NCBI GenBank assembly: GCA_038227745.1
Contig: JBBRPS010000002.1
Coordinates: 1-44,166 of the forward strand
DNA length: 44,166 nucleotides
Source: DASPXY01 sp038227745
GTDB lineage: Bacteria > Planctomycetota > Planctomycetia > Gemmatales > Gemmataceae
Direction: 5' to 3'
A model generated the notes under the pieces. The model was not told the DNA's origin. It worked only from the letters and a program-made list of their open reading frames with translations, and did not search any database. This document shows, piece by piece, positions 31,480 through 39,911 of this stretch; position 1 is the stretch's first letter; each line of letters opens with the position of its first letter. The translations under genes and the position numbers were made by a program.

Positions 31480-32496
31480 TCAATCCCCTCCGGCCCGGGT
31501 GCTCAGGGCCTTCCAGGTGTTCAGGTCGATATCGTTCGCGACGAACTGGACGGAGCCGTCGAGCAGGAGCAGGTTCACGCCGCCGATGTGGTTGCTGCGG
31601 GCCGCCCGGAAGCCGACGGCGGTGTACTGCTGCTGGCCGGGTAAGGTGAGGTTCGCGATACAGTCGTACTTCGGCCCGTTCGGCGGGTAGAAATGGTTGT
31701 AGCTGGCGCAGCGGATCTCCCCGGACGCCCAGAGGTAGCCGCGCGGCTGCTCCACATTCCAGAAAGTCGCCCCATCGCAGGCGGCTGGGGTCAGCGGCGG
31801 GGTCACGTTGGCATAGACCCTCTGGGGGTCGCCGGGGATCGGTCCGGCGACCATCGTCGGCCCGTCGCCGAGGGTGCTTTCCGAGAACGCCGCCGTGTTC
31901 GAGAGCCCGTCGGTAACCTCGATGAACCTGCCCTTGGCCACCGCCCGGAAGACGCCGTCCGCGTCCCACGGCGAGCCGTACGGCGGCCCGCCCGCCGTCG
32001 CCCCCGAGCCGATGCAGGCGGCGTAGTTGACCGGCCCCAAGACGGGCACGCCGTAGCCGCTGCCGACCGGCTGCATCCGGTCGCTGGGGCAAAGGAACAG
32101 GGGGATCGTTTGCTGCACCGCGAACTGGTTCGACGGCGTGACGTTGAGCGACGGCAGGGTGAACAGCGGTTCGTCGAGGTTCATCCGCTTGAAAATGGCG
32201 GTCTGTTCGAGGTAGGGGTTGAGCTGAGCCAGCACGCTCCAGCTATAGAAATAAGCCGGCACGACCCCGACATAGGGCGGCTTCGTCGTGGCCGGGTACA
32301 CGGGGGGCAGGCTCTTCTGCGCACTCTCGTAGTTGTGCAGGGCCAGGCCGATCTGCTTGAGGTTGTTCTGGCAGGACGCGCGCGCGGCGGCCGCGCGGAC
32401 CCTCTGCACGGCCGGCAGCAGCAGGCCGATGAGGACGGCGATGATGGCGATCACCACCAGCAACTCGATCAGCGTGAAGGCGGCGCGGAGGCGCAT
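31480..32496 (-). CDS. DUF1559 prepilin-like protein
   Basis: 338 residues from MRLRAAFTLIELLVVIAIIA, a type IV pilin/pseudopilin N-terminus (FTLIELLVVIAIIAVL). The DUF1559 body follows: SCQNNLKQIGLALHNYESAQ, PLFLCPSD, and a C-terminal HIGGVNLLLLDGSVQFV ending the domain. Processed by prepilin peptidase and probably assembled in the envelope; exact role unknown though very abundant in planctomycetes. ATG 32496 has ggggga upstream; ATG 32541 and 32604 are in-frame alternatives. It lies 44 bp upstream of the surface-protein gene. Confidence 0.9.
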   Translation of the reverse strand: MRLRAAFTLIELLVVIAIIAVLIGLLLPAVQRVRAAAARASCQNNLKQIGLALHNYESAQKSLPPVYPATTKPPYVGVVPAYFYSWSVLAQLNPYLEQTAIFKRMNLDEPLFTLPSLNVTPSNQFAVQQTIPLFLCPSDRMQPVGSGYGVPVLGPVNYAACIGSGATAGGPPYGSPWDADGVFRAVAKGRFIEVTDGLSNTAAFSESTLGDGPTMVAGPIPGDPQRVYANVTPPLTPAACDGATFWNVEQPRGYLWASGEIRCASYNHFYPPNGPKYDCIANLTLPGQQQYTAVGFRAARSNHIGGVNLLLLDGSVQFVANDIDLNTWKALSTRAGGD

Positions 32497-32969
32497 CAGC
32501 GAATCCCCCAGGCGGGAAAGAGGAGGCAGTCGGTGGGGCATCAGGGACGGCAGCGGTCCGGACTCATTCGAGGCGTGCCGGCGCGGTCGGGTCGCCGTGG
32601 ACATTCAAACGCTTATAAGAATGTTAGATACTTACGCCGCAGGCGCGCGTCAAGCGGCTCCCTTCCGAATTGCCCCCTTCAGTCCGCGACGACATCCACG
32701 GACGGGAAGAGGCTTTCCCGCGCACGAGTGCGCCCTTGCACAGCGGCCGGCAGGGGGGCGGGAGGTGCAGCCATGCCGGAAACGCCGCCACTCGGGGCGC
32801 CATCAGGTTTCCGCCGCGTTGCGCCGTCACCCGCACTCCCGGAAAGGGAGTTGGCCCAGCGTTTGCTATCTCATTTGGGTCTTAGATAAGGTCCAGCCCG
32901 TTACCCAGGCCCGCCTGATGTTCGGCGGAGCCTGATGGGGAGACTGGTTACGGAGTGGAGGCGGTCCGC
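32497..32969. other. divergent intergenic region
   Basis: Separates the minus-strand DUF1559 gene from the plus-strand M48 gene. An AT-rich patch at about 32605-32632 (cttataagaatgttagatac) is the likeliest promoter zone. Apart from a possible 38-codon ORF at 32773-32889 I see no gene here. Confidence 0.5.
32773..32889 (+). CDS. possible 38-residue small ORF
   Basis: ATG 32773 is preceded by gggaggtg at good spacing, and the frame reads MPETPPLGAPSGFRRVAPSP then ALPERELAQRLLSHLGLR before TAA. The C-terminal half could form a helix. Only the ribosome site supports it. Confidence 0.25.
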   Translation: MPETPPLGAPSGFRRVAPSPALPERELAQRLLSHLGLR

Positions 32970-33833
32970 GTGGGCGATGCAATGCTTTCCCGGTCGGCGG
33001 CAGGATGGTCTGGGTTCCCCCGGCGCTGCGCCGCCCTCGGCCTGCTGATCCTCCTGACGTCGTTGGGGGCCGCAGGCTGCGGGATGCCGTCCCCGCCCCA
33101 GGGCGGCGGTCCGCCCCAGAGGCGCGAAGAAGGACCCGGGGGACGGCGGCAGCCGCTCGCGCTCAGCCCGAGTCAGGAGCTGGAAATCGGACAGCGCGCG
33201 TACACGGAAGTCCTGAACGAATACCGCGGCCGCATCCTCCTGCCGGAGTCGCCGGAAGTGCAGCGGGTCCGTCACGTCTGCCTGCGGCTGATCCACGCGG
33301 CGACCATCCAGCCGCTCCAGCAGGAAATGAACCTGCGCCTGCGTGCCTACCGCTTCGAGTGGGAGGTGAATGTCGTCCGCGACAAGCAGGCCAACGCCTT
33401 TTGCCTGCCCGCCGGCAAGATCGTCGTCTTCACTGGCATCCTGCCGATCGCGCGGACAGACGACCAGCTGGCGACGGTCCTGTCTCATGAGATTGCCCAC
33501 GCCCTGGCGCACCACGCCAGCGAGCGCCTCGCGCGGGAGCGGGGCAGCGGCGGCGGCGTGCTCGAGAAGCTCCGGTTCAACCGCGATCAGGAGCTGGAGG
33601 CGGACCACATCGGCGTCTTCCTGATGCCGTTCGCGGGCTACAAACCCGAGGCCGCGGTCGAGTTCTGGGAGCGGATGCGGCAGGCCTCGGGGGGCGGCCG
33701 GCGGCCGGAGTTCCTCTCCGACCACCCCAGCGACGCCCACCGCATCCAGAAGATGCGCGAGTGGGTGCCGCACGCCCTGGCGGCGAAGAAGGCGTACGAC
33801 GAGGGGCGCGTCAAGTCGGCCCCGGGACGGTGA
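32970..33833 (+). CDS. M48-family lipoprotein metalloprotease
   Basis: 287 residues from GTG 32970. Lipoprotein signal ALGLLILLTSLGAAGC (lipobox AAGC). The Zn site is HEIAHALAHH (HExxH at about residues 174-178), with the third ligand Glu in ELEADHIG and the typical HPSDAHRIQKM near the C-terminus. Oma1/BepA-like envelope protease that may degrade misfolded outer-envelope proteins. The start is ambiguous: GTG 32970 has ggagg at 8-nt spacing, GTG 32955 and ATG 32982 fit less well. First gene of a plus-strand run of four envelope genes. Confidence 0.9.
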   Translation: MGDAMLSRSAAGWSGFPRRCAALGLLILLTSLGAAGCGMPSPPQGGGPPQRREEGPGGRRQPLALSPSQELEIGQRAYTEVLNEYRGRILLPESPEVQRVRHVCLRLIHAATIQPLQQEMNLRLRAYRFEWEVNVVRDKQANAFCLPAGKIVVFTGILPIARTDDQLATVLSHEIAHALAHHASERLARERGSGGGVLEKLRFNRDQELEADHIGVFLMPFAGYKPEAAVEFWERMRQASGGGRRPEFLSDHPSDAHRIQKMREWVPHALAAKKAYDEGRVKSAPGR

Positions 33834-33873
33834 TATTCTGGCGTTTACCGAGTGCAGAAAGGGAAGGTAACTC

Positions 33874-34050
33874 ATGAGCACGGGCGGCGGTCCCCTGGGC
33901 GGGGGCGGGTTCTTCGGCGGCGGGGGCGGCAACTACGGACCGAGCGGGCCTTTCGGCGCCTGGCCGAGTTGCGGCTGCAGCAGCCTGTTCATCGTGATCG
34001 CGGGCCTCCTCCTCGTTTGCGGCGGCGGCCTGAAGATGCTGGGGATGTGA
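33874..34050 (+). CDS. small glycine-rich single-span protein
   Basis: 58 residues: a Gly-rich N-terminus (MSTGGGPLGGGGFFGGGGGN), YGPSGPFGAWPSCGCSS, then one membrane helix LFIVIAGLLLVCGGGLKML. Ribosome site gggaagg ahead of ATG 33874. It follows the protease gene by 40 bp. Function unknown; the CGC just before the helix is notable. Confidence 0.6.
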   Translation: MSTGGGPLGGGGFFGGGGGNYGPSGPFGAWPSCGCSSLFIVIAGLLLVCGGGLKMLGM

Positions 34051-34104
34051 CCGGCCGACCGCGGCGGACCCCTGACGGACACACCAATCGGGAGAAGGAA
34101 AGTC

Positions 34105-34419
34105 ATGCGAGCATTGTGTGGGGCCATCATCACGGCAGGAGCCCTTTTCGGGCTGGGGCTGACGGCAATTGGCTTCGGGAGCCGCTACCACGGTACCGTT
34201 ATCAACGTCGCGCCAGACGGCACGGCGGCGGAGCCGGTGCAGCTGCACCTGTACCAGATGGACCGGCCGCTGGTGTTCATCCTGGTATTCCTGACGTGCG
34301 CGGCGATCATCGGCCTGGGTATCGCGTTCTTCGGCCTGGCCTATCACCACCACCGACGCCACCACGAGTTCCTGCATGAACAGCAGCGGCTGGGAACCCA
34401 GCAGCGCACTCCGGTGTGA
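34105..34419 (+). CDS. two-span membrane protein with His-rich tail
   Basis: 104 residues. A first helix LCGAIITAGALFGLGLTAIG, a ~35-residue polar loop, a second helix LVFILVFLTCAAIIGLGIAF, then YHHHRRHHEFLHEQQ, a cluster of histidines that could bind metal. Ribosome site gagaagga before ATG 34105. Lies between the Gly-rich gene and the PDZ gene, same strand. No family recognised. Confidence 0.65.
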   Translation: MRALCGAIITAGALFGLGLTAIGFGSRYHGTVINVAPDGTAAEPVQLHLYQMDRPLVFILVFLTCAAIIGLGIAFFGLAYHHHRRHHEFLHEQQRLGTQQRTPV

Positions 34420-34480
34420 GAAAGCGTCGCTACCCCCGGCGGCAAAGAGAGCTGCCGTCTACTTCGCAGGAGGGCGATTC

Positions 34481-35605
34481 ATGGCACGCAGGACCAGGCA
34501 GGACACGGCCGGGACGGCACCGGCCGTCCCGGAACCGAACGGCGCGCGACAGGCGCCGGAAAGCACCGCCGCGGCGGCCAGTGCCGGGCGGGGGAAAACG
34601 GCCGCCGGGGCGCGCGGCAGAACGGGCCGACAGGGGCCGGGCCAGGCCACTCCCGCCGGCGCGGGCGTGGGCCAGACCGGGCCGTCGTTCGCCGCGGTCG
34701 AGGAGCAGCTGCGCCAGGTGAGCCAGGAACTCGCCGAAGCGCGGCGGCTGCTCGGAGCCGTGCCGGGCGAGGTCGGCGAATTCCGCGAGCAACTCCGCCA
34801 GGTGGGCCGCCACGTCCCCGAAGCGGGCGAGCACCTTCGGGAAGTGGAGCGGCGCTCCGGCGCCGTCCGGCAGCAACTCGAAGAGGTCAAGCGCGAGTGC
34901 CGCGACGCGCAGGAGCAACTTGCCGCCGTGCGGCGGGACACCGGCGAGACGGAGATCCGCCTCGCTGCGGTGCGCCGGGAATTCGAGGACGCCGAGGGCC
35001 GCCTCCGCGAGATCCGTCAAGAAGTCCAGCGCGTGCGCGAGCAGGCGCGGCAGGCCACGGCGCCGGAAGGGCGCAACCGGCTCGGCGTCACGGTCGATCC
35101 GGGGATCGTGGTCGCCGAGGTGTCGCCCGCCACGCCGGCGGCGCGGGCGGGACTGGCGCGCGGCGACGTCATTGAGGCCGTCAACGGCACGCCGGTTTTC
35201 GACGCCGTGCGGCTGCGCGACCTGGTCCACGAGGCGCCCGCGGGCGAGGAGATCGCGTTGCGGGTGCTGCGCGGCGGGGCGGCCGAGGAGATCAAGGCAC
35301 GGCTGGATCCGGTTGCCGCGGACGCACCCCGGCCCGCGAAGGAGCACAACCGGCTCGGCGTCACCGTGGACCCGGGGGTGATCGTCGCCGAGGTCGTGCC
35401 CGACACGCCGGCGGCGCGGGCGGCCCTGATCCGCGGCGACGTGATCGCGGCCGTCAACGGCGTGCCGGTCCTCGACGGCGCCGCCCTGCGCGAGCTGATT
35501 CACCACGCGGCCGCCGGCGCGGAGGTCACCCTGCGGGTGTCGCGCGGCGGCGAGGTGCGGGAAGTCAAGGCCCGCCTCGACGAAGCGGGGTCCGCCGCCC
35601 CGTGA
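34481..35605 (+). CDS. coiled-coil protein with two C-terminal PDZ domains
   Basis: 374 residues. A low-complexity Ala/Gly/Arg N-terminus (1-65) is followed by a heptad-rich coiled coil (about 68-190, EEQLRQVSQELAEARRLLGA and similar units). Two tandem PDZ domains follow, each beginning NRLGVTVDPGIVVAEVSP-like and containing GLARGDVIEAVNGTPV; the two are close duplicates. No protease domain and no signal peptide, so probably a cytosolic or peripheral scaffold. ATG 34481 has ribosome site aggaggg. Last of the four-gene plus-strand run starting with the M48 protease. Confidence 0.8.
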   Translation: MARRTRQDTAGTAPAVPEPNGARQAPESTAAAASAGRGKTAAGARGRTGRQGPGQATPAGAGVGQTGPSFAAVEEQLRQVSQELAEARRLLGAVPGEVGEFREQLRQVGRHVPEAGEHLREVERRSGAVRQQLEEVKRECRDAQEQLAAVRRDTGETEIRLAAVRREFEDAEGRLREIRQEVQRVREQARQATAPEGRNRLGVTVDPGIVVAEVSPATPAARAGLARGDVIEAVNGTPVFDAVRLRDLVHEAPAGEEIALRVLRGGAAEEIKARLDPVAADAPRPAKEHNRLGVTVDPGVIVAEVVPDTPAARAALIRGDVIAAVNGVPVLDGAALRELIHHAAAGAEVTLRVSRGGEVREVKARLDEAGSAAP

Positions 35606-35625
35606 CCCCAGCGAACCTCCGCAGC

Positions 35626-35764
35626 TATTGCTCCGGCGCGGAAGGTGATCACACACAAGCCCGACGCGCAAGCGAGGGACCCCTCGCTTGCGCGTCGGGC
35701 TTGTGTGCGCGGTCCCTCGCTTGCGCGTCGGGCTTGTGTGATCACCTTCCGCGCCGGAGTAATA
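35626..35764. repeat. compound inverted/direct repeat (54-bp arms, 3 copies of a 25-bp motif)
   Basis: Arms 35626-35679 and 35711-35764 are inverted copies with one mismatch and a 2-base indel. Between them lies an extra direct copy of the motif ccctcgcttgcgcgtcgggc, giving one inverted and two direct copies. The same motif sits in the loop of the 22.8-kb hairpin. In shadow frames it codes for the peptide QARRASEG. Confidence 0.85.
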
Positions 35765-35860
35765 CCCCTTCCCCGCTGGCGGGAGGTCTTGCGGCGGCTG
35801 GTGCGGTTGTTGTAGACTTCACCAGGCGCGCGGAGCGAAGGGGGAGCGGGAGCGACGGCC

Positions 35861-36367
35861 ATGGCGTTCACCAGTCTGCACCTGTATTTCGACGACGTTC
35901 GCGTCGGTCAAGAATGGGAGTCGCCGGGGCGGACACTGACGGAGGCGGACATCGTGAACTTCGCCGGGCTGAGCGGCGACTTCAACCCCATCCACGTCGA
36001 TCACGAGTTCGCGCGCACCACCGCCTTCCGCCGCCCCGTCGCCCACGGCCTGCTGGTGCTGTCGATGAGCAGCGGCCTGGGGCTGCACGCCCCCGCCATG
36101 CGCACCCTGGCCTTCCTCAATATCCGCGAGTGGAAGTTCGTCGGCCCGGTCTTCATCGGCGACACGATCCGCGTGCGCAGCAAGATCCTCGACACCGAGG
36201 TGCGCGCCCGCGGCCGCCGCGGCGTCATCACCTGGCAGCGCCAGGTCGTCAACCAAGAGGGCAAGGTGGTGCAGGAAGGCGTCACCGTGACCCTCGTCGA
36301 GGGCCGCGCCGCGGAGGGGCAGCCGAAAGAAGCCGTGGCAGCGAAGGACGAGCCGACCGAAGCGTGA
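35861..36367 (+). CDS. MaoC-like (R)-hydratase / dehydratase
   Basis: 168 residues. Hotdog fold with the hydratase-2 motif FAGLSGDFNPIHVDHEFA (catalytic Asp and His), followed by RRPVAHGLLVLSMSSGLG. Acts on trans-2-enoyl-CoA or a related thioester in the cytosol. The last ~20 residues (EGQPKEAVAAKDEPTEA) are a charged tail. No clear Shine-Dalgarno beyond purine-rich gcgaagggggagc, and a possible -10 (tagact) lies at 35812-35817. 121 bp separate it from gltX. Confidence 0.88.
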   Translation: MAFTSLHLYFDDVRVGQEWESPGRTLTEADIVNFAGLSGDFNPIHVDHEFARTTAFRRPVAHGLLVLSMSSGLGLHAPAMRTLAFLNIREWKFVGPVFIGDTIRVRSKILDTEVRARGRRGVITWQRQVVNQEGKVVQEGVTVTLVEGRAAEGQPKEAVAAKDEPTEA

Positions 36368-36488
36368 CCCTGGGGCCTCTTGTTCCCTTCTCTCCGCTGG
36401 GGAGAGGGGGGACAGAGTTGATTGACCCTCCGGAGCGTTTCGCTAGCATTGGCCTGGTATCCTTCGCTCTCCTGTGGCGGACTTCGGC

Positions 36489-38045
36489 ATGACCCTCCGT
36501 ACCCGTTTCGCCCCCAGCCCCACCGGCTACCTGCACATCGGCGGGGTGCGCACGGCCCTGTTCAACTGGCTCCTCACGCGCCGCCTCGGCGGCCAGTTCA
36601 TCCTCCGCATCGACGACACCGACGCCGAGCGCAACCGCGCCGAGGCGCTGCAGCCCATCCTCGACGGCTTCAAGTGGCTCGGCATCGACTGGGACGAGGG
36701 GCCGGAGGTGGGCGGATCGCACGGCCCGTACTTCCAGTCGCAGCGCAAGCACCTCTACACCGAGGCGGCCCACAAGTTGCTCGACAGCGGCCACGCCTAC
36801 CCGTGCTACTGCCCGAAGGAAGAGTTGGACGCCCGCCGCAAGGAAGCTGAGGCCACCCGGCAGAACTACGTCCACCGCTGCGCGCATCGCCACACCCCCG
36901 CGGTCGATGCCTGGCGACTCTTCACGGAGAAGCCGGCGGCGGTGCGCCTCAAGGTCCCGGACGGACGGACGGTTGGCATGGACGACGAGATCCGCGGCCA
37001 CGTCGAGTGGCAGACCGACCTGATCGGTGACCCGGTGATCGTGCGCGCCGATGGCGGGGCGCTGTACAACTTCGCGACCGTCGTGGACGATGTCTCCCTG
37101 AGGATCACCCACGTGATCCGCGCGGCGGAACATCTGTCCAACACGCAGGTCCAGGTGTTGATCTACGAGGCCCTTGGGCAACCGCTGCCGGTGTTCGCTC
37201 ACGTCCCCGTGGTGAACGCTCCCAACTCGAAGGAGAAGCTCAGCAAGCGCAAGATGCAGCAGTTCATGACGCCCGAGGTCATCGCGCAGCTGCGGGCGTG
37301 CCACATCTTCGGGCCGGAGATGACCGACGAGCAGATCAAAAAGCAGGAGAACATCAACCCGGCGACCGTGGCGTTCTATCGTGCGTTGGGCTACCTGCCC
37401 GCGGCTCTGGTCAACTACCTGGGCCGGCTCGGCTGGTCGCTCGACGACAAGGAGGAGATCATCCCGCGCAACCGGATGATCGCCAACTTCAGCCTGGACC
37501 GGGTGAACAACGCGCCGGCCAGCTTTGACCCGGCCAAGCTGCTCTGGCTCGCGGGCGAGTACATGCGCATGCTGCCGCTGGAGGAGCGGGTGGCGGGCGT
37601 TATCCCGTTCCTGCACAAGGCCGGCCTCCTCGGCGAGACGCTGGACGAGGCGACGCGGGCGAAGGTCCGCGCCGTGGTCGAGGCGTGCGGCGATCGGCTG
37701 AAGCTGTTCTCCGATGTCCTGCTTTACGGAGGGTTCTTCTTCACGAAGGGCCCGCAGTACGACCCGCAGGCGGTCAAGAAGCGGCTGCAGAAGCAGGGCG
37801 TGCCGGAAGCGCTGCGCGAGTTCAACAAGGTGCTGGCGGACGTGCAGCCGTTCGAGTCCGCCGCGCTGGAGGAGGCGCTGCGCGTGTTCTGCGAAGGCCG
37901 CGGCGTCAAGGGCGGTGACATGATCCACGCCCTGCGCGTGGCCACGACGGGCGTGACGATCGGCCCGGGCGTCTTCGAGTGCCTGGCCATCCTCGGCCGC
38001 GCGGAGACGCTGCGCCGGATCGAGATGGCGCTGCGCCAGGTGTAG
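36489..38045 (+). CDS. gltX: glutamyl-tRNA synthetase
   Basis: 518 residues. Class I synthetase: the HIGH equivalent PSPTGYLHIGGVRTALFNW, DTDAERN, the anticodon-side hinge, and the KMSKS equivalent KLSKRKMQQF at about residue 250. The C-terminal helical domain (DRLKLFSDVLLYGGFFFTKG) is the anticodon-binding part. Charges tRNA-Glu, and possibly tRNA-Gln if non-discriminating; not decidable here. ATG 36489 is chosen because it gives the standard MTLRTRFAPSPTG start; GTG 36474 is an in-frame alternative. Confidence 0.95.
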   Translation: MTLRTRFAPSPTGYLHIGGVRTALFNWLLTRRLGGQFILRIDDTDAERNRAEALQPILDGFKWLGIDWDEGPEVGGSHGPYFQSQRKHLYTEAAHKLLDSGHAYPCYCPKEELDARRKEAEATRQNYVHRCAHRHTPAVDAWRLFTEKPAAVRLKVPDGRTVGMDDEIRGHVEWQTDLIGDPVIVRADGGALYNFATVVDDVSLRITHVIRAAEHLSNTQVQVLIYEALGQPLPVFAHVPVVNAPNSKEKLSKRKMQQFMTPEVIAQLRACHIFGPEMTDEQIKKQENINPATVAFYRALGYLPAALVNYLGRLGWSLDDKEEIIPRNRMIANFSLDRVNNAPASFDPAKLLWLAGEYMRMLPLEERVAGVIPFLHKAGLLGETLDEATRAKVRAVVEACGDRLKLFSDVLLYGGFFFTKGPQYDPQAVKKRLQKQGVPEALREFNKVLADVQPFESAALEEALRVFCEGRGVKGGDMIHALRVATTGVTIGPGVFECLAILGRAETLRRIEMALRQV

Positions 38046-38083
38046 CCCGGCGGGAACGAGCGCGCATCCGGAAATGCCTGCGT

Positions 38084-38162
38084 GTTTAGCCGCGGTTCGC
38101 AGAACCGCGTCGGGTTGGACCAGGGATGCGGCCCGACGCGGTTCTGCGAACCGCGGCTAAAC
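38084..38162. repeat. long intergenic inverted repeat (31-bp arms)
   Basis: Perfect arms 38084-38114 and 38132-38162 (gtttagccgcggttcgcaga and onward), 17-nt loop, 38 bp after the gltX stop. It can act as the gltX terminator. The arm itself contains a shorter self-complementary cggttcgcagaaccg, making a nested palindrome. Confidence 0.9.
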
Positions 38163-38213
38163 GGGAGATCATCGCCCGGGCGAGTCGAAGAAAATCGTCT
38201 ATCCGGAGGGTCC

Positions 38214-39266
38214 ATGCGCACGACCTGCTCGCTGCTCGTCTTGCTGTGCCTGGCGCCGTCGCTGCGCGCCGTCGCCCCCGCCGAGGCCGTGAACAAGGCC
38301 ATCGAAAGGGGCCTGCAGCGCATCAAGGACAGCGCCGCGAACTACCCGAAGCACCGCACCTGCTTCAGCTGCCACCACCAGGCCATGGCGCTGTTCAGCC
38401 TGACGTCCGCGGGGCGGCGCGGCTTCGAGGTCGAGGCGGCACGGCTGCGCGAGATCGTGCAGTTCACTCTGAAGACGTTCCGCAAGAAGGATGTCATCGC
38501 CAAGGGACAAGGGATCGGCGGGGCCAACACGACGGCCGGGTACGCCCTGGCCGCGCTCGCCGCCGCCGGCCACCCCGCCGACGACACGACCACCGCCTTG
38601 GTGCGCTTCCTGCTGGCGCGGCAGCGCCAGGACGGCGCCTGGACCGGCACGGCCAACCGCCCGCCCACCGAGGGAAGTGCGTTCACCAGCACTGCCCTGG
38701 CGCTGCACGGGCTGCGCCGCTACGGCCCTCCGAAAGACGCGAAGGCCGATGACCTGCGTAAACGTGTCGAGGCCGCCTTCGAGAAGGGCCGCGACTGGTT
38801 GCTGAAGGCGCGGCCGGCCACGACCGAGGACAAGGTGTTCCGCCTGCGCGGCCTGGTGTGGACGGAGGCGGACGGCAAGGAGGTCGCGGCGGCCCGCGCT
38901 GCCCTGCTGAAGGAGCAGCGCGGCGACGGCAGCTGGGGCCAACTCGCCGACCTGCAGGGCGACGCCTACGCGACGGGCTCGGTACTGATCGCCCTGCGCG
39001 AAGCGGGCCTGCAGGTCGAGGCCGACCCGTATCAGAAGGGGGTCGCGCACCTGCTGAAGACGCAGCGGGCCGACGGTTCGTGGCTGGTGCAGACGCGGAG
39101 CCGGCCGATCCAGACCTTCTTCGACAACGGCGACCCGGGCGGCAAATCGCAGTTCATCTCGATCGTCGCGACCAACTGGGCGGTGCTGGCGCTGCTGGAA
39201 CTGCGGCCGGTGCGAGGTGAGCCGTCCGCGCTATTGCGTGCCCCATCCCAACCTCTTCCGAGGTGA
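38214..39266 (+). CDS. secreted terpene-cyclase-fold protein with CxxCH motif
   Basis: 350 residues. A signal peptide MRTTCSLLVLLCLAPSLRAV, then an alpha/alpha toroid of the prenyltransferase/squalene-cyclase type with repeats such as RFLLARQRQDGAWTGTA, ALLKEQRGDGSWGQL and HLLKTQRADGSWLV. Early in the mature protein is RTCFSCHHQAMAL: CxxCH, a heme c attachment motif, in place of any DxDD catalytic motif, so cyclase chemistry is unlikely. Such proteins occur in planctomycetes near sulfatases and cytochromes. Strong ribosome site ggaggg. The last residues (GEPSALLRAPSQPLPR) look non-native. Confidence 0.8.
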   Translation: MRTTCSLLVLLCLAPSLRAVAPAEAVNKAIERGLQRIKDSAANYPKHRTCFSCHHQAMALFSLTSAGRRGFEVEAARLREIVQFTLKTFRKKDVIAKGQGIGGANTTAGYALAALAAAGHPADDTTTALVRFLLARQRQDGAWTGTANRPPTEGSAFTSTALALHGLRRYGPPKDAKADDLRKRVEAAFEKGRDWLLKARPATTEDKVFRLRGLVWTEADGKEVAAARAALLKEQRGDGSWGQLADLQGDAYATGSVLIALREAGLQVEADPYQKGVAHLLKTQRADGSWLVQTRSRPIQTFFDNGDPGGKSQFISIVATNWAVLALLELRPVRGEPSALLRAPSQPLPR

Positions 39267-39402
39267 CCATGAAACGGTACGCAGCGGTCGTCGTTCTGGT
39301 GGGAGATGGGCGCCTTCGTCCGCTGCCTGGAGCGCCGCTTCGCCCAGTAGTCATGGAGCGAACGGACGATACTCCCACTGCTCGGCCGGAGAAGGAGTGT
39401 CG

Positions 39403-39897
39403 TCAGGAGTTCGCTGGAGGCGCTTTCCCTGACGCCCGGAGAGTTTCCTTGCTTTTCGCGAGGAGCGAGGCCAGGACCGCCTTCACCTCGTTCGACCGCA
39501 GCACCACTTTGACGAGCGCCTCCAGTTCGCGGTCGGTTGCCGCCACCGGCTCGCCCGGCGCCAGCCAGAGGCTCGCCGTTTTCTGCACCATCTCCCGGAT
39601 CTCGGTGTCCAGTCTGCCCCGGAAGCAATCCGCGTCAACGCGGGCCGGGTAATAGAGGTCGGCGGCGTAGCCGACCGTGAGGATCTCCCGCCGGTAGTTC
39701 CCCAGCGCGGGCGCCACCATCGTCAGCCGTAGCCACACCCGCTGGTCTTTGGGATCAACGGACTCCGTGACTTCAGCGGTCACCAGCCCCTTGGTGATCT
39801 CCCCGAGCGCGTCCACCTGCATCTGGAGGATCTCGCGGGGAGAGAGGACATCGACGTCGATGTCCTCAGGCCAGAAACTTCGCCCCGTGGCGGCCAT
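39403..39897 (-). CDS. hypothetical protein, partner of an endonuclease-family gene
   Basis: 164 residues: MAATGRSFWPEDIDVDVLSP, then REILQMQVDALGEITKGLVT, a strand-rich middle (VWLRLTMVAPALGNYRREIL) and a helical C-terminus (LEALVKVVLRSNEVKAVLAS). I recall similar proteins as conserved hypotheticals in planctomycetes and cyanobacteria beginning WPxxI...SPxxILxxQAxxLG and adjacent to endonuclease/exonuclease/phosphatase genes, exactly as here. No catalytic motif is visible. It begins 14 bp after the stop of the damaged nuclease gene on the same strand. Confidence 0.7.
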   Translation of the reverse strand: MAATGRSFWPEDIDVDVLSPREILQMQVDALGEITKGLVTAEVTESVDPKDQRVWLRLTMVAPALGNYRREILTVGYAADLYYPARVDADCFRGRLDTEIREMVQKTASLWLAPGEPVAATDRELEALVKVVLRSNEVKAVLASLLAKSKETLRASGKAPPANS

Positions 39898-39911
39898 GAC
39901 TGTTGCCCCCG

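Noticed and set aside
35626..35764. Repeat cluster as a CRISPR array
   Set aside because: Only three motif copies in mixed orientation, with no unique spacers and no cas genes.
36385..36410. Small hairpin before gltX (ctctccgctggggagag)
   Set aside because: Stem of only 6-7 bp and no T-run; too weak to call a terminator.
39269..39500. Possible small ORF starting MKRYAAVVVLVGDGR
   Set aside because: Soon turns into low-complexity sequence overlapping the antisense gene; no ribosome site of note.
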